NCBI GenBank assembly: GCA_030540395.1
Contig: JAUNWI010000002.1
Coordinates: 124,001 to 188,000 of the forward strand
From: Phascolarctobacterium sp.
GTDB taxonomy: Bacteria > Bacillota > Negativicutes > Acidaminococcales > Acidaminococcaceae
Reading direction: 5' to 3'
Length of the DNA stretch: 64,000 nt
The first letter of the stretch is position 1. Each line of letters begins with the position of its first letter. Under the pieces are notes generated by a model. It was not told the origin of the DNA and did not search any database. It saw nothing but the letters and a program-made list of their open reading frames with translations. Position numbers and translations under genes: made by a program. This document shows positions 43,933-52,263 of the stretch, in pieces.

Positions 43933-44874
43933 ATGCTGATTATCATTGCCATGTTGGCGGCCACCTGCCTTTTCATAGTGCTATATGTGCTCATACAAGC
44001 CAACAGTCGTAAGGATCGCTTGGTGAAAACTCGTCTGCGGGACTTGAATGTGGGCACGGACCAAAAGCCTGCGGACATGTACTGGCGCGAGCAGATGAAT
44101 AAATCCCTGTACGACCGCACGGTGAAGTCCATTGCTGACAAAATCGCAGCTAAGCTCTCCCAATTCACTCCTGCTAGCTTGCGTGCGCAGGCGGAGGAAT
44201 TGGTGGATAATACCAATAATTTCAATGGCGTGGGCTTCAATGGCTTCATGCTGCTTTTGGGTGGCAGCACCGTGTTTTTTGTGCTTTTGGGCATCTGGAT
44301 GGTCTATAGCAAGCATATGCCCTTTGGGCGTGGCTTGTTGACCTTGTTTGCTTTCGCTGGTGCCGGTGTGGGCTTGCCCTTCTTCGTTTTGCGTCGTTTG
44401 GTGGAGCAGCGTCAGGAGGCAATCCGCCAGAGCATGCCGGATGTGCTAGATTTGCTGTGTGTAAGTGTGCAGGCAGGTCTTGGCTTTGATGGTGCCTTGG
44501 GCAAGGTAACTGCCAAGATGAATGGACCTTTGATCGAAGAGTTCGAGCGTCTTTTGCAGGAGCTGCGCATGGGCGTAACCAGGCGTCATGCCTTGGTGCG
44601 TTTGGCCAAGCGTTGTGGCATCGAAGAAATGAAGCTTTTCACTGCCGCTCTCATTCAAGCAGAAAAGCTAGGCGTGGGCATGGCCCAAGTGCTGGAAATC
44701 CAGTCCGAAAACATGCGTGAGATGCGACGCCAGCGGGCTAAGGAGCAGGCGGCGAAATTGCCTGTAAAAATTCTTTTCCCCACTGTCATCTTCATCTTTC
44801 CCGTAATGTTCGTGGTAGTTCTTGGCCCCGCTTTGGTAACCATCGTTCGCAGCTTGCTGACGCGACTGGGATGA
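43933..44874 (+). CDS. tadC: Tad pilus inner-membrane platform protein TadC
   Basis: A 313-residue type II secretion F-domain protein, the partner of TadB. Helices at about 1-20, 95-115, 125-145 and 275-305 flank the cytoplasmic domain LDLLCVSVQAGLGFDGALGKV and QAEKLGVGMAQVLEIQSENMREMRRQRAKEQAAKLPVKILFP. Last gene of the locus, followed by a strong terminator. No prepilin peptidase (tadV), tadD or tadG is present in this window. Confidence 0.93.
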   Translation: MLIIIAMLAATCLFIVLYVLIQANSRKDRLVKTRLRDLNVGTDQKPADMYWREQMNKSLYDRTVKSIADKIAAKLSQFTPASLRAQAEELVDNTNNFNGVGFNGFMLLLGGSTVFFVLLGIWMVYSKHMPFGRGLLTLFAFAGAGVGLPFFVLRRLVEQRQEAIRQSMPDVLDLLCVSVQAGLGFDGALGKVTAKMNGPLIEEFERLLQELRMGVTRRHALVRLAKRCGIEEMKLFTAALIQAEKLGVGMAQVLEIQSENMREMRRQRAKEQAAKLPVKILFPTVIFIFPVMFVVVLGPALVTIVRSLLTRLG

Positions 44875-44895
44875 TTGAGTTTGAAAAGAAAAATT

Positions 44896-44932
44896 AAGGA
44901 CGAATGCTGAGTTTCAGCGTTCGTCCTTTTCT
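44896..44932 (+). terminator. Terminator of the tad locus
   Basis: AAGGACGAATGCTGA and TCAGCGTTCGTCCTT form a long stem with a 3-nt loop, followed by TTC TTAG. Confidence 0.9.
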
Positions 44933-44991
44933 TAGTATTGAGTTTTTTGAAAAAACCAATATGACTATCTAAATTATTAACTAGAAAATAA

Positions 44992-45399
44992 TTAGAATTT
45001 AGTAACAAGATTAACTGGCATAATAGCTGAAACAGGACTATCTTGAAAATCACGCACATTTCTTGTGACAATGTAATCGGCTTTAATGCGTTGAGCTGCA
45101 ACGATTTGCAGCTGATCCTCGTAATCCTTGGATTGCTCCACCGCTGCCTTCAGTAAATCTGTGGCTCTTAAATCGACAATGTAGAAAATAAGCATAAGTT
45201 GCTCAATTACTTGATATGTTTTTGCTGGGGTGAGCTCTTTGCGTAAAATGTAAACAATATTGGGAATTGAAAGAGCCGAAAGGTAACCTTCGTCAAGTCC
45301 TAGCTCACAGCGCTTCCAAATTAATGAAGCTGCTTCAACAAAGCCTTCTCGTGCGCATAATACATCTAGTACCACATTGGTGTCAATCAATAGCTTCAT
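44992..45399 (-). CDS. PIN-domain toxin (VapC-like ribonuclease)
   Basis: A 135-residue PIN protein. Acidic metal ligands are seen at D6 (LLIDTNVVLDVL), in the middle (KDYEDQLQIVAA) and late (VTRNVRDF). PIN toxins cleave RNA, often tRNA or rRNA. It overlaps the antitoxin ORF by 17 bases, the typical TA layout. The region is AT-rich compared with the tad locus, consistent with transfer. Target unknown. Confidence 0.88.
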   Translation of the reverse strand: MKLLIDTNVVLDVLCAREGFVEAASLIWKRCELGLDEGYLSALSIPNIVYILRKELTPAKTYQVIEQLMLIFYIVDLRATDLLKAAVEQSKDYEDQLQIVAAQRIKADYIVTRNVRDFQDSPVSAIMPVNLVTKF

Positions 45400-45616
45400 A
45401 TTTACGCAGCCTTTCTTCCTTGGTGGCCTTTTCGTCGTAATTATTGGACAAAATACCGGTTAGGGAGTCTGTGAGAAAGCTAACAGTTTTATTTTTTGAG
45501 ATTAAGCGAGCTACTTCTACACCATTTTTTAATATAATTATTTCGTTACCCATCTGTACTGCTTGTAGATATTTACCAAAATTGTTCTGTACATCTGTTG
45601 CTGTAGCTGTTAACAT
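45383..45616 (-). CDS. Phd/YefM-type antitoxin
   Basis: A 77-residue antitoxin. The N-terminal Phd/YefM DNA-binding fold shows TATDVQNNFGKYLQAVQMGNEIIILKNGVEVARLIS, and the C-terminal tail would wrap the PIN toxin. Pairing of Phd-type antitoxins with PIN toxins is known. Palindromic boxes upstream suggest autoregulation. GGAGG precedes the ATG. Confidence 0.9.
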   Translation of the reverse strand: MLTATATDVQNNFGKYLQAVQMGNEIIILKNGVEVARLISKNKTVSFLTDSLTGILSNNYDEKATKEERLRKYEAID

Positions 45617-45634
45617 AATATCGCCTCCTTGTGA

Positions 45635-45667
45635 TTAGCTAATTATAGTATATATGATTTTAGCTAA
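45635..45667 (-). promoter_or_regulatory. Probable operator/promoter of the Phd-PIN locus
   Basis: Two copies of the 8-bp palindrome TTAGCTAA (45635-45642, 45660-45667), 25 bp apart, bracket a minus-strand TATAAT (45647-45642). Placement fits antitoxin autorepression; no good -35 box is seen. Confidence 0.6.
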
Positions 45668-45719
45668 TTGGTCAAATGCGTTATAAGGAATGGTGTAATA
45701 GGTTGCTGTACAACAGCGT

Positions 45720-45764
45720 ACATTTGGTGTAAAATGCGATGAAATAGTATTTTACACCAAATGT
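45720..45764. terminator. Perfect 16-bp inverted repeat at the end of the DUF4127 gene
   Basis: ACATTTGGTGTAAAAT (45720-45735) and ATTTTACACCAAATGT (45749-45764) flank 13 bases. The right arm abuts the stop codon of the minus-strand gene. It probably acts as a terminator, though no classic U run follows outside the stem. Confidence 0.55.
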
Positions 45765-47486
45765 CTAAGTACCTTTATCAAAACTTCGGCAGCTGACACG
45801 GCTGTGCACGTTTAAATCGACCTCAAAGATTCTGTTCCAGGGGAGCTTGGCGCCGACTGTGAGCGTGTCTAGATAGTAGCTGTGTTGCGCATCCTTGTAA
45901 AAGGGCGTGCGTCCCAGGTCTTGCCACAGCAGCTTGGCGGCATAAAAGCTGAGGCGTTGGTGAATATATTGCTCCGTTTCTAGCTTTTCTTGTGGCTCCA
46001 AGTCCGTGGGTGTTGTGCCAAAGCTTTCGAGATAGGGACGTAGCTGGGGATGGATGAGCTTTTGGTAATAAAAATCCTCCAGCATGCGCTCGGCAGTGAA
46101 GTTTAAATTGGCGGCGTACAGTGCGGCGACAGCTTTTGCGCTTTGCGGCACCTGCAGCTGGCGCAGGCGTCCAACGAAGAGGACGCTTTGCGCCAGCACC
46201 GTGCCGCTGGAATTACTAAAGGTGTTCCAGCCGGCGTAAGCGGCAAGGCGATTGACGGGGACGCCCTTTTGCAGCAGCAGCGGGAGCAGCATTTCGCCCG
46301 CTTCAAAATTGGCGCTCAAGTCGATGAGGGCAACGTGCTTGCCCTCATCAAGGAAGCGGGCGAGCTGCTCCGCCTCTGCTGCAGTGGGCTTGGCGTCATC
46401 ATCGCCACAATGCACGAAAAGGATGATGTCGGCGTCATCCTTTTCGTCTGTGAGCTCGGCGCCAATAAGCTGCGCCTGATTGCGCAGCGTGGCGCCGGTG
46501 CTGGCGGCCATGTAGGGCATGTGCTTAAATTCGGCTCCGAAGGAGCCAAAGTGCACATGCAGCCGTGGCCGCCACTTGCTTTGCTGCAGAAAGTGACGCG
46601 TTAGGAGTAAGGCGCCGATTTCATCGGCGCCGTTGGTGAGCTGGGCGCGGGATGTAAAAGCGTTGGCGTTAATGAAACTTTCTAGCTGACGGGCGGAGCG
46701 GTGGGGGAGACCAAAGGGCGAGGAATCGTCCTGCCCAATGATGACCGTCGCATCCTTAGCTAAAAGCTTTTCGTTAAACTTTTGGCTTTGCGTGAAAATA
46801 TTGGTGTATTTCTCCAAAATTTCCCTGGGGATTTCTTCCTTGTATTCCACAAGCTCCTTGGTCATAGCGTAGTCCCCGTTGATTTCCACCATATCCAACA
46901 GCTGGGAGTAACGCATAAGGTGCCATTGGTACCAGCAATCAGGATACACCTCGTCACTGACCAAAAGGCGGGGAATGACGGAAAAAAGGCTGAGCTCGTG
47001 GACTGATCCTTGTGTCTTACTGGTGCGCGTGTCCTTAACTTCGCTGCTTCCTATGCTTTGGGAGAAGGAAGCGCGCTGCAAAGTACTTTGCAGCGCATCC
47101 AGCTGGCGCAGGAATTCATCCTGCTCCGCTTGCGTTGCAATGTGTTGGCGTGTTTGCAAAAGACTGCCATGGAGAAGGATGTCTGCCGAAACAATGCTGC
47201 TGGGAACCTTGGGGGCTTTATTTTGCAGCCACAGCCAAAGTTTTTTGCTGTCCGCAGACTCTTGATAGTTGTCAAGAAGCTCTTTTGGGGGTACAATTAC
47301 ATTAACCCCAGCTAATTTCCCCAGCTTTTGTACCATGGTGCTGCACACGGGGCGGCTGTCTAGCGGCACCAAGAGCACATTATCGTGGCTTGGCAGCTCT
47401 GGCAATTTGACTAGTGACGCACTATGCCATAATGTGCTAAAATATATACTTATAATGATAATGGGAAGCAAAATGTATCGAAGCAT
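45765..47486 (-). CDS. DUF4127 family protein
   Basis: A 573-residue protein of unknown function. After an N-terminal hydrophobic anchor (about 1-20), the motif LLVPLDSRPVCSTMVQKLGKLAGVNVIVPP marks DUF4127, and SADILLHGSL, HFGSFGAEFKHMPYM and AAYAGWNTFSNSSGTVLAQSVL continue the family pattern. No function is established to my knowledge. Start ATG 47486 is preferred to TTG 47507, although its ribosome site is weak. Monocistronic. Confidence 0.8.
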   Translation of the reverse strand: MLRYILLPIIIISIYFSTLWHSASLVKLPELPSHDNVLLVPLDSRPVCSTMVQKLGKLAGVNVIVPPKELLDNYQESADSKKLWLWLQNKAPKVPSSIVSADILLHGSLLQTRQHIATQAEQDEFLRQLDALQSTLQRASFSQSIGSSEVKDTRTSKTQGSVHELSLFSVIPRLLVSDEVYPDCWYQWHLMRYSQLLDMVEINGDYAMTKELVEYKEEIPREILEKYTNIFTQSQKFNEKLLAKDATVIIGQDDSSPFGLPHRSARQLESFINANAFTSRAQLTNGADEIGALLLTRHFLQQSKWRPRLHVHFGSFGAEFKHMPYMAASTGATLRNQAQLIGAELTDEKDDADIILFVHCGDDDAKPTAAEAEQLARFLDEGKHVALIDLSANFEAGEMLLPLLLQKGVPVNRLAAYAGWNTFSNSSGTVLAQSVLFVGRLRQLQVPQSAKAVAALYAANLNFTAERMLEDFYYQKLIHPQLRPYLESFGTTPTDLEPQEKLETEQYIHQRLSFYAAKLLWQDLGRTPFYKDAQHSYYLDTLTVGAKLPWNRIFEVDLNVHSRVSCRSFDKGT

Positions 47487-47625
47487 ATTGAATACCACTT
47501 TATGCAATAGTATTGATTAAAAATTTGACCAGACAGAGCGTGCACTAATCTGCTGGCTGGGCAATTTTATAATTATGGATGTTGAGCTTTTTCTACAATC
47601 ACCATTATATCACAGGAGTCCATAC

Positions 47626-48189
47626 ATGAGAATCATTACAGGCAAGGCCCGTGGCCTACAGCTTACTGTTCCTAAAAATTATGATGTGCGTCCTACTGCG
47701 GACAGGGTCAAGGAATCTGTTTTTAATATTATCGGCAGCAAAATTATCGGTGCCACCGTGCTGGATTTGTTTGCTGGCACGGGCAATTTGGGCTTGGAAA
47801 GCTGGAGCCGTGGCGCCAAGGCCATTACCTTTATTGACGAAAGCAAGGAATCCTTGCGCCTTGTAAAAAGCAATATTGCTAAATGTCGCGCTGATGCTGA
47901 CTGCACAGTGCTCAAGGGTAGTGCTCCTCAGGTTGCCGAGCGTTTGGCCCAGCAGGGGATGCGCTTTGACTTTGCTTTTTGCGACCCTCCCTATAACAAG
48001 GGCTGGGTGCAGCAAATTATTGCCGTTTTGGGAAAAACTCCCTTTTTGCAAAATGGTGGTTACTTAGTTGTGGAGCGTTCTGCTCACGACGAGTTGCCTG
48101 TTTTGCCAGAGGGGTGTGAGCTGGTGCGCAGTCAACGCTATGGCGAAACAATTATTGATTTTATTTTGTGGAATATTACCGAAAAATGA
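47626..48189 (+). CDS. rsmD: 16S rRNA (guanine966-N2)-methyltransferase
   Basis: A 187-residue SAM-dependent methyltransferase. MRIITGKARGLQL and RPTADRVKESVFNIIG are RsmD hallmarks; the SAM site is VLDLFAGTGNLGLE and catalytic DPPY is in FCDPPYNKG. It is next to coaD, as in many Firmicutes. ATG 47626 is preferred because AGGAG lies 7 nt upstream. Confidence 0.95.
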   Translation: MRIITGKARGLQLTVPKNYDVRPTADRVKESVFNIIGSKIIGATVLDLFAGTGNLGLESWSRGAKAITFIDESKESLRLVKSNIAKCRADADCTVLKGSAPQVAERLAQQGMRFDFAFCDPPYNKGWVQQIIAVLGKTPFLQNGGYLVVERSAHDELPVLPEGCELVRSQRYGETIIDFILWNITEK

Positions 48190-48207
48190 GGTAAAATAAA
48201 AAGGAAA

Positions 48208-48270
48208 TTATCTATTCGTGTCGAATAGATAAAAGATGAAATAGGGGTTCTTGTCCCGTGGGGCAAGAAC
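48208..48270 (+). promoter_or_regulatory. Two consecutive hairpins in the coaD leader
   Basis: TTATCTATTCG/CGAATAGATAA with a 3-nt loop (48208-48232), then GTTCTTGTCCC/GGGGCAAGAAC (about 48247-48270). Neither is followed by a T run; they end 11 bases before AGGAGG of coaD. Function unknown. Confidence 0.6.
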
Positions 48271-48293
48271 TGAGTGGTTTAGGAGGTCCGGCT

Positions 48294-48785
48294 ATGCGTA
48301 GAGCAGTGTGCCCAGGAAGCTTTGACCCTGTGACCAAGGGTCATATAGATATTTTTGAGAGAGCGAGCGGAATGTTCGATGAGCTGATTATCAGCGTTTT
48401 TCATAATCCTGGTAAGGATAAGGCCATGTTTAGCATGGAAGAAAGAGTGGAGATGCTGCAGGAGGCCACTAAGCATATCCCCAATGTGAGGGTTACCTGC
48501 TTTTCTGGTTTGTTAAACGAGTTTTGCAAAAAAGAGAATGCACCTTTTATCGTGAGAGGCTTGCGTGCTTTTACTGATTTTGAATATGAATTCCAAAGAG
48601 CATTGCTGTTGAAGAAAATCGACAACAAGCTGGAAACGGTTTTCATTATGACCAATGCTAAGTATTCCTTTGTAAGCTCCTCCGGTGTGCGCGAGCTGGC
48701 TACCTTTGGCGGTCAATTGAAGGATTTGGTGCCTGAATGCATCGAAGAACGGGTGCGCAAGCACGTTTATGCAAAGTTTGAGTAG
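48294..48785 (+). CDS. coaD: Phosphopantetheine adenylyltransferase
   Basis: A 163-residue nucleotidyltransferase making dephospho-CoA from 4'-phosphopantetheine and ATP. The (T/H)xGH motif is TKGH (14-17), and the second nucleotide motif is KYSFVSSSGVRELA. The ATG is 7 nt after AGGAGG; an upstream in-frame ATG at 48258 would run through the hairpin and is rejected. Confidence 0.96.
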   Translation: MRRAVCPGSFDPVTKGHIDIFERASGMFDELIISVFHNPGKDKAMFSMEERVEMLQEATKHIPNVRVTCFSGLLNEFCKKENAPFIVRGLRAFTDFEYEFQRALLLKKIDNKLETVFIMTNAKYSFVSSSGVRELATFGGQLKDLVPECIEERVRKHVYAKFE

Positions 48786-48802
48786 AATGCGGGGAACGAA
48801 AG

Positions 48803-49396
48803 ATGATCGAACGTAGCAATAATACCAATGTGGCTTTAGAAAAGCTTTTTGAAGAGTTCTATAATATGATTGCTGAGGCTAGGGGTGTACCCTTTACCGA
48901 AAAAATCATGCTGGACGAAAGCGATCTTGTAAATCTGATTGAGGATTTAAAGAATGCTATTCCCCGTGAAATCAAGAGTGCTACCCAGGTTTTGGAGGAG
49001 CAGAAGAATATTGTAAACAAGGCCTATGCTGATGCGGACCGTATTGTGCAACAGGCCAAGAACGAGGCAGAGCGCATTTTAGGTGTGGCTCAGGCCGAGG
49101 CTGATGCAAAGATTCAGCAGGAAGAGATTGTGAAGCAGGCCAATGCTGTGTCCGAGGAAATCAAGGCTAATGCTTTGCGTTATCAGGAGGAGACCAAGGC
49201 TGCCGCTGATGATTATGCTTTGCGTGTAAAACAGGATTCCTTGCAATATGCTGATGATATGATGGCCTTTTTGGGCGAAAAATTGCAGAGCGCTTTGGAT
49301 GGCTTGGCTGATAACAGGCAAAATATCAGCTCGGAGATGCGCAAGGTGCAGTACGGTGAAATGGTTGAGGCTGCTCCGCAAGAAGAGGAAGAATAG
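48803..49396 (+). CDS. Coiled-coil protein, ATP-synthase stalk/DivIVA-like, unknown function
   Basis: A 197-residue mostly helical protein. The stretch LEEQKNIVNKAYADADRIVQQAKNEAERILGVAQAEADAKI is a long alanine/glutamate coiled coil like that of V/F-type ATPase stalk subunits and similar annotated proteins next to coaD in Firmicutes. No membrane segment is present, so a true ATPase subunit is unlikely. An acidic tail ends in EEEE. I do not know the function. Confidence 0.75.
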   Translation: MIERSNNTNVALEKLFEEFYNMIAEARGVPFTEKIMLDESDLVNLIEDLKNAIPREIKSATQVLEEQKNIVNKAYADADRIVQQAKNEAERILGVAQAEADAKIQQEEIVKQANAVSEEIKANALRYQEETKAAADDYALRVKQDSLQYADDMMAFLGEKLQSALDGLADNRQNISSEMRKVQYGEMVEAAPQEEEE

Positions 49397-49503
49397 TATT
49401 GGTTTAACAGTTGCGGCTGTTTGAAAAATTAATAAGGGAGTGGCCTTCGCAAAGCGTTGTGACCACAAGTGTTTCGTGTTTGATATTATAAGCATTTCAT
49501 AGC

Positions 49504-49531
49504 AAAAGCTCCCCTTTTGGGGAGCTTTTTT
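49504..49531. terminator. Bidirectional terminator after the coiled-coil gene
   Basis: AAAAGCTCCCC-TTTT-GGGGAGCTTTT with T and A runs at both ends. It lies between the convergent coiled-coil gene and a 44-residue minus-strand ORF. Confidence 0.9.
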
Positions 49532-49541
49532 GCGTTTGGAA

Positions 49542-49676
49542 TTATTTAAACCCTCCACCAAAGCGTGTGGTGTGGTCGGTATCCGTCACATGGATATCGT
49601 TGGTGGATGACCACATCGCTGTTGTAGTGTAACTAAAATCTTTGCTAAAATTGATGTGTGTTGTTACTTGACTCAT
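49542..49676 (-). CDS. Small 44-residue ORF with strong ribosome site, unknown function
   Basis: A short minus-strand ORF with AAGGAGG 7 nt before ATG and a TTGACA box further upstream. The product begins MSQVTTHINFSKDFSYTTT and ends HTTRFGGGFK; it is Thr/Ser/His/Asp-rich, has no Cys and no hydrophobic helix. Glycine-rich basic end GGGFK might be a processing or binding tail. It is flanked by terminators on the left, so it forms its own unit. I do not recognise it. Confidence 0.6.
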   Translation of the reverse strand: MSQVTTHINFSKDFSYTTTAMWSSTNDIHVTDTDHTTRFGGGFK

Positions 49677-49731
49677 ATTTTGACCTCCTTATCTTCTGAT
49701 TCATGTATATTGAAATGCAAATTCTTTGCGG

Positions 49732-49737
49732 TGTCAA
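49732..49737 (-). promoter_or_regulatory. Likely -35 box for the 44-residue ORF
   Basis: TTGACA on the minus strand, followed 17 bp on by TTCAAT and a little further by TATACA. The -10 assignment is uncertain. Confidence 0.4.
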
Positions 49738-49900
49738 CACAGGGACTGCAAAAAGAATAAATATAGGGGTGCTTTCACATCAATGTCGCTAAAATGAAGA
49801 TGTACATTATTCAGAACTTGAAAACAAAGATTTACTTAAGGCGTAAAAACCGCAAGACCTTGCTGAGATTCAAAAAAGAATAACATAAGTCATTTCATTT

Positions 49901-49929
49901 TTGTCTAATGTCCCTAATGATGGTATAAT
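49901..49929 (+). promoter_or_regulatory. nfo promoter
   Basis: TTGTCT (49901-49906) and TATAAT (49924-49929) with a 17-bp spacer. The 223 bases before it hold no convincing gene. Confidence 0.7.
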
Positions 49930-49970
49930 AGTGACGAAATATTAACAAGCAAGCATAAGGAGTTGTTTTG

Positions 49971-50804
49971 ATGTTACATATAGGCTGTCATTTATCATCG
50001 TCTAAGGGCTTTGCAGCCATGGGCAAAACGGCGCTGTCCATTGGCGCGGACACCTTTCAATTCTTCACTCGCAATCCTCGCGGCGGCAAGGCCAAGGCTG
50101 TGGATGCCGAGGATGCACTGGCTTTGCAAAAGCTGTGTGCGGAGCACAATTTTGCGCCGCTTTTGGCACATGCGCCCTACACTATGAATCCTTGCGCTGC
50201 AGATGAGCATTTAATCGACTTTGCCAATATGGTAATGGAGGGCGATTTAGAGATGCTGGAATATGTCCCCGGAAATATGTATAATTTTCATCCCGGCAGT
50301 CATGTGAAGCAGGGGAGTGACGTGGGCGTAACTAAAATCGCTGCCATGCTTAACAGCGTGTTATTTCCCAATATGCACACCACCGTGCTTTTGGAAACGA
50401 TGGCGGGCAAGGGCAGTGAGGTGGGCCGCAGCTTTGAAGAGCTGGCCAGCATTTTAGACAAGGTGCAGCTCAATGATAGGATGGGTGTATGTCTTGATAC
50501 TTGCCATGTTTTTGATGGTGGCTATGATATAGTCAACGATTTGGAGGGTGTTTTAGAGCAGTTTGATAGGATTATTGGCTTAGGCAAGCTGCGTGCTATT
50601 CATATTAATGATAGCAAAAATACCTTGGGTAGCCACAAGGACCGCCATGCCTGCATTGGCGAGGGCAATATTGGGCTTGCTGCCCTTTCTGCCGTGACGA
50701 ATCATCCGCAGCTTAAGCATTTGCCATTTTATTTGGAAACTCCTAATGAGCTGGAGGGTTATGCTAGGGAAATTGCCTTGCTGCGTAGCTTGTACAAGGA
50801 ATAG
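49971..50804 (+). CDS. nfo: Deoxyribonuclease IV (endonuclease IV)
   Basis: A 277-residue AP endonuclease of the base-excision repair pathway. Zinc ligands are visible in [40 protein letters not shown] and [17 protein letters not shown]. It cuts 5' to abasic sites. ATG 49971, 8 nt after AAGGAG, is preferred to TTG 49968. A convergent terminator follows. Confidence 0.96.
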   Translation: MLHIGCHLSSSKGFAAMGKTALSIGADTFQFFTRNPRGGKAKAVDAEDALALQKLCAEHNFAPLLAHAPYTMNPCAADEHLIDFANMVMEGDLEMLEYVPGNMYNFHPGSHVKQGSDVGVTKIAAMLNSVLFPNMHTTVLLETMAGKGSEVGRSFEELASILDKVQLNDRMGVCLDTCHVFDGGYDIVNDLEGVLEQFDRIIGLGKLRAIHINDSKNTLGSHKDRHACIGEGNIGLAALSAVTNHPQLKHLPFYLETPNELEGYAREIALLRSLYKE

Positions 50805-50821
50805 AGCGTGCTATAAAACAA

Positions 50822-50851
50822 AAATCCCTGACTCATGCGAGTCAGGGATTT
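50822..50851. terminator. Convergent terminator between nfo and ilvA
   Basis: AAATCCCTGACTC-ATGC-GAGTCAGGGATTT, symmetric, usable from both strands. Confidence 0.9.
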
Positions 50852-50873
50852 GCTATATCTTGCTAAAAAAAGT

Positions 50874-52088
50874 TTAATAGTGTACAGGATTGTTGTTGAG
50901 CAGGGTGAAGCCTGCTTCCAACAGCTTGGATTTGATTTCGTTGATTTGGGCTTGATCGCGGGTTTCCAGCTCCAGCTTGAGGTAGCAGCCGGTGATAGGC
51001 ATGTTGACATCGCTGCGGTTATGCTGCACACCGACAACGTTGGCACCACAGTTGCTCACGATTTCGCTGACCTGGCGCAGCTGGCCCGGACGGTCGTCCA
51101 ATACAATAACCAGATCCGCCTTGCGACCGGTGGTGATTTGACCCCGGGTGATAACGCGGGAAAGAATATTTACATCGATATTGCCGCCAGAAACGAGGCA
51201 CACAGTCTTTTTGCCTTTAATGGGAAGCTTGTTGAAGAGGGCTGCCGCTACGGGAGTAGCGCCTGCACCTTCTGCGATAAGCTTTTGCTTTTCGATGAGG
51301 CTCAAGATAGCAGTAGCAATCTCGTCCTCGCTGACGGTAACAATGTCATCAACGTATTTGCAAATCATTTCAAAGGTGTGCTCGCCCGGAGTCTTCACAG
51401 CGATGCCGTCGGCAAAGGTGTTGACGCTGGACAGGGTTTCATATTTTTTATCCCGGAAGGCATTGTACATGCTGGCTGCGCCTGCTGCCTGCACGCCATA
51501 AAGCTTCACATCGGGACGCAGGCTTTTGATAGCAAAGGCCACGCCGCTGATGAGGCCGCCACCACCGATGGGGACGATGACTGCTTCTACATCGGGCAAT
51601 TGGTCGAGAATTTCCAAACCAATGCTGCCTTGACCAGCCATAACCAATTCGTCGTCATAAGGGTGGATGAAGGTCATGCCGGTTTCCTCTTGTATCTGTA
51701 CGGCACGGTCATGGGCTTCATCATAAGCACCGGGAACAAGCTCCACCTGAGCTCCCAAGCGTTTTGTGTTTTCTACCTTCATAATGGGTGCACCATCGGG
51801 CATGCAAATTACACTTTTGATACCCATTTTGGTAGCAGCTAAAGCTACGCCCTGAGCATGGTTACCAGCGCTGCAGGCAATAACGCCTTTTGCGGCTTCT
51901 TCAGGAGTAAGCTGGCTGATTTTGTAATAAGCGCCTCTTAGTTTAAAGCTGCCTGTAACCTGCAAATTCTCTGTCTTTAAATACAGGTCCAAGCCTTCAC
52001 ACAGGTGAGGAGAGGCAATGAGGTCGGTTTTGCGTGCTACGCTTTTCAAGACGAAGGACGCGTGATAGATTTTGTCGAGTGTGAGCAT
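50874..52088 (-). CDS. ilvA: Threonine ammonia-lyase with C-terminal ACT domain
   Basis: A 404-residue PLP enzyme deaminating threonine to 2-oxobutanoate. The Schiff-base lysine is K49 in TGSFKLRGAYYK; the phosphate loop is SAGNHAQGVA and IGGGGLISG. The C-terminal part (about 325-404, LVIVLDDRPGQLRQVSEIV) is a single ACT domain, as in the shorter biosynthetic or catabolic IlvA/TdcB forms. Reaction is certain; biosynthetic versus degradative role is not. ATG 52088 follows AAGGAAG. Confidence 0.93.
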   Translation of the reverse strand: MLTLDKIYHASFVLKSVARKTDLIASPHLCEGLDLYLKTENLQVTGSFKLRGAYYKISQLTPEEAAKGVIACSAGNHAQGVALAATKMGIKSVICMPDGAPIMKVENTKRLGAQVELVPGAYDEAHDRAVQIQEETGMTFIHPYDDELVMAGQGSIGLEILDQLPDVEAVIVPIGGGGLISGVAFAIKSLRPDVKLYGVQAAGAASMYNAFRDKKYETLSSVNTFADGIAVKTPGEHTFEMICKYVDDIVTVSEDEIATAILSLIEKQKLIAEGAGATPVAAALFNKLPIKGKKTVCLVSGGNIDVNILSRVITRGQITTGRKADLVIVLDDRPGQLRQVSEIVSNCGANVVGVQHNRSDVNMPITGCYLKLELETRDQAQINEIKSKLLEAGFTLLNNNPVHY

Positions 52089-52134
52089 TACAACACTTCC
52101 TTTTTCCCTTATTTTAAAAACAATACATATGTAA

Positions 52135-52163
52135 AGTATAAAGTTTATTTGGGTTATCGTCAA
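52135..52163 (-). promoter_or_regulatory. ilvA promoter
   Basis: On the minus strand TTGACG (52163-52158) and TATACT (52140-52135) with a 17-bp spacer. No T-box is visible. Confidence 0.65.
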
Positions 52164-52245
52164 GAGATTGTCACAGATATTCTATACAATTCAGAGCAGG
52201 ATAGTGTATAATAAGGTAATATAGTTGTTTGAACGAAAGGAGCAT

Positions 52246-52263
52246 ATGGATAGAGATGGATAA
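52246..52263 (+). other. Five-codon upstream ORF overlapping the prmA start
   Basis: ATG 52246, 3-4 nt after AAGGAGC, encodes MDRDG and stops at TAA 52261-52263, just past the prmA ATG at 52256 in another frame. It has the better ribosome site, so it may couple or throttle prmA translation. Confidence 0.45.

Noticed and set aside
48258..48293. N-terminal extension of CoaD
   Set aside because: The upstream in-frame ATG would run through a strong hairpin and lacks a ribosome site; the family start matches 48294.
49794..49883. 29-codon basic ORF (starts MKMYIIQNLK) upstream of nfo
   Set aside because: No Shine-Dalgarno and no promoter in a suitable place; composition fits random AT-rich DNA.
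52089..52255. T-box or other amino-acid riboswitch upstream of ilvA
   Set aside because: The leader is under 60 nt with no T-box sequence or terminator.
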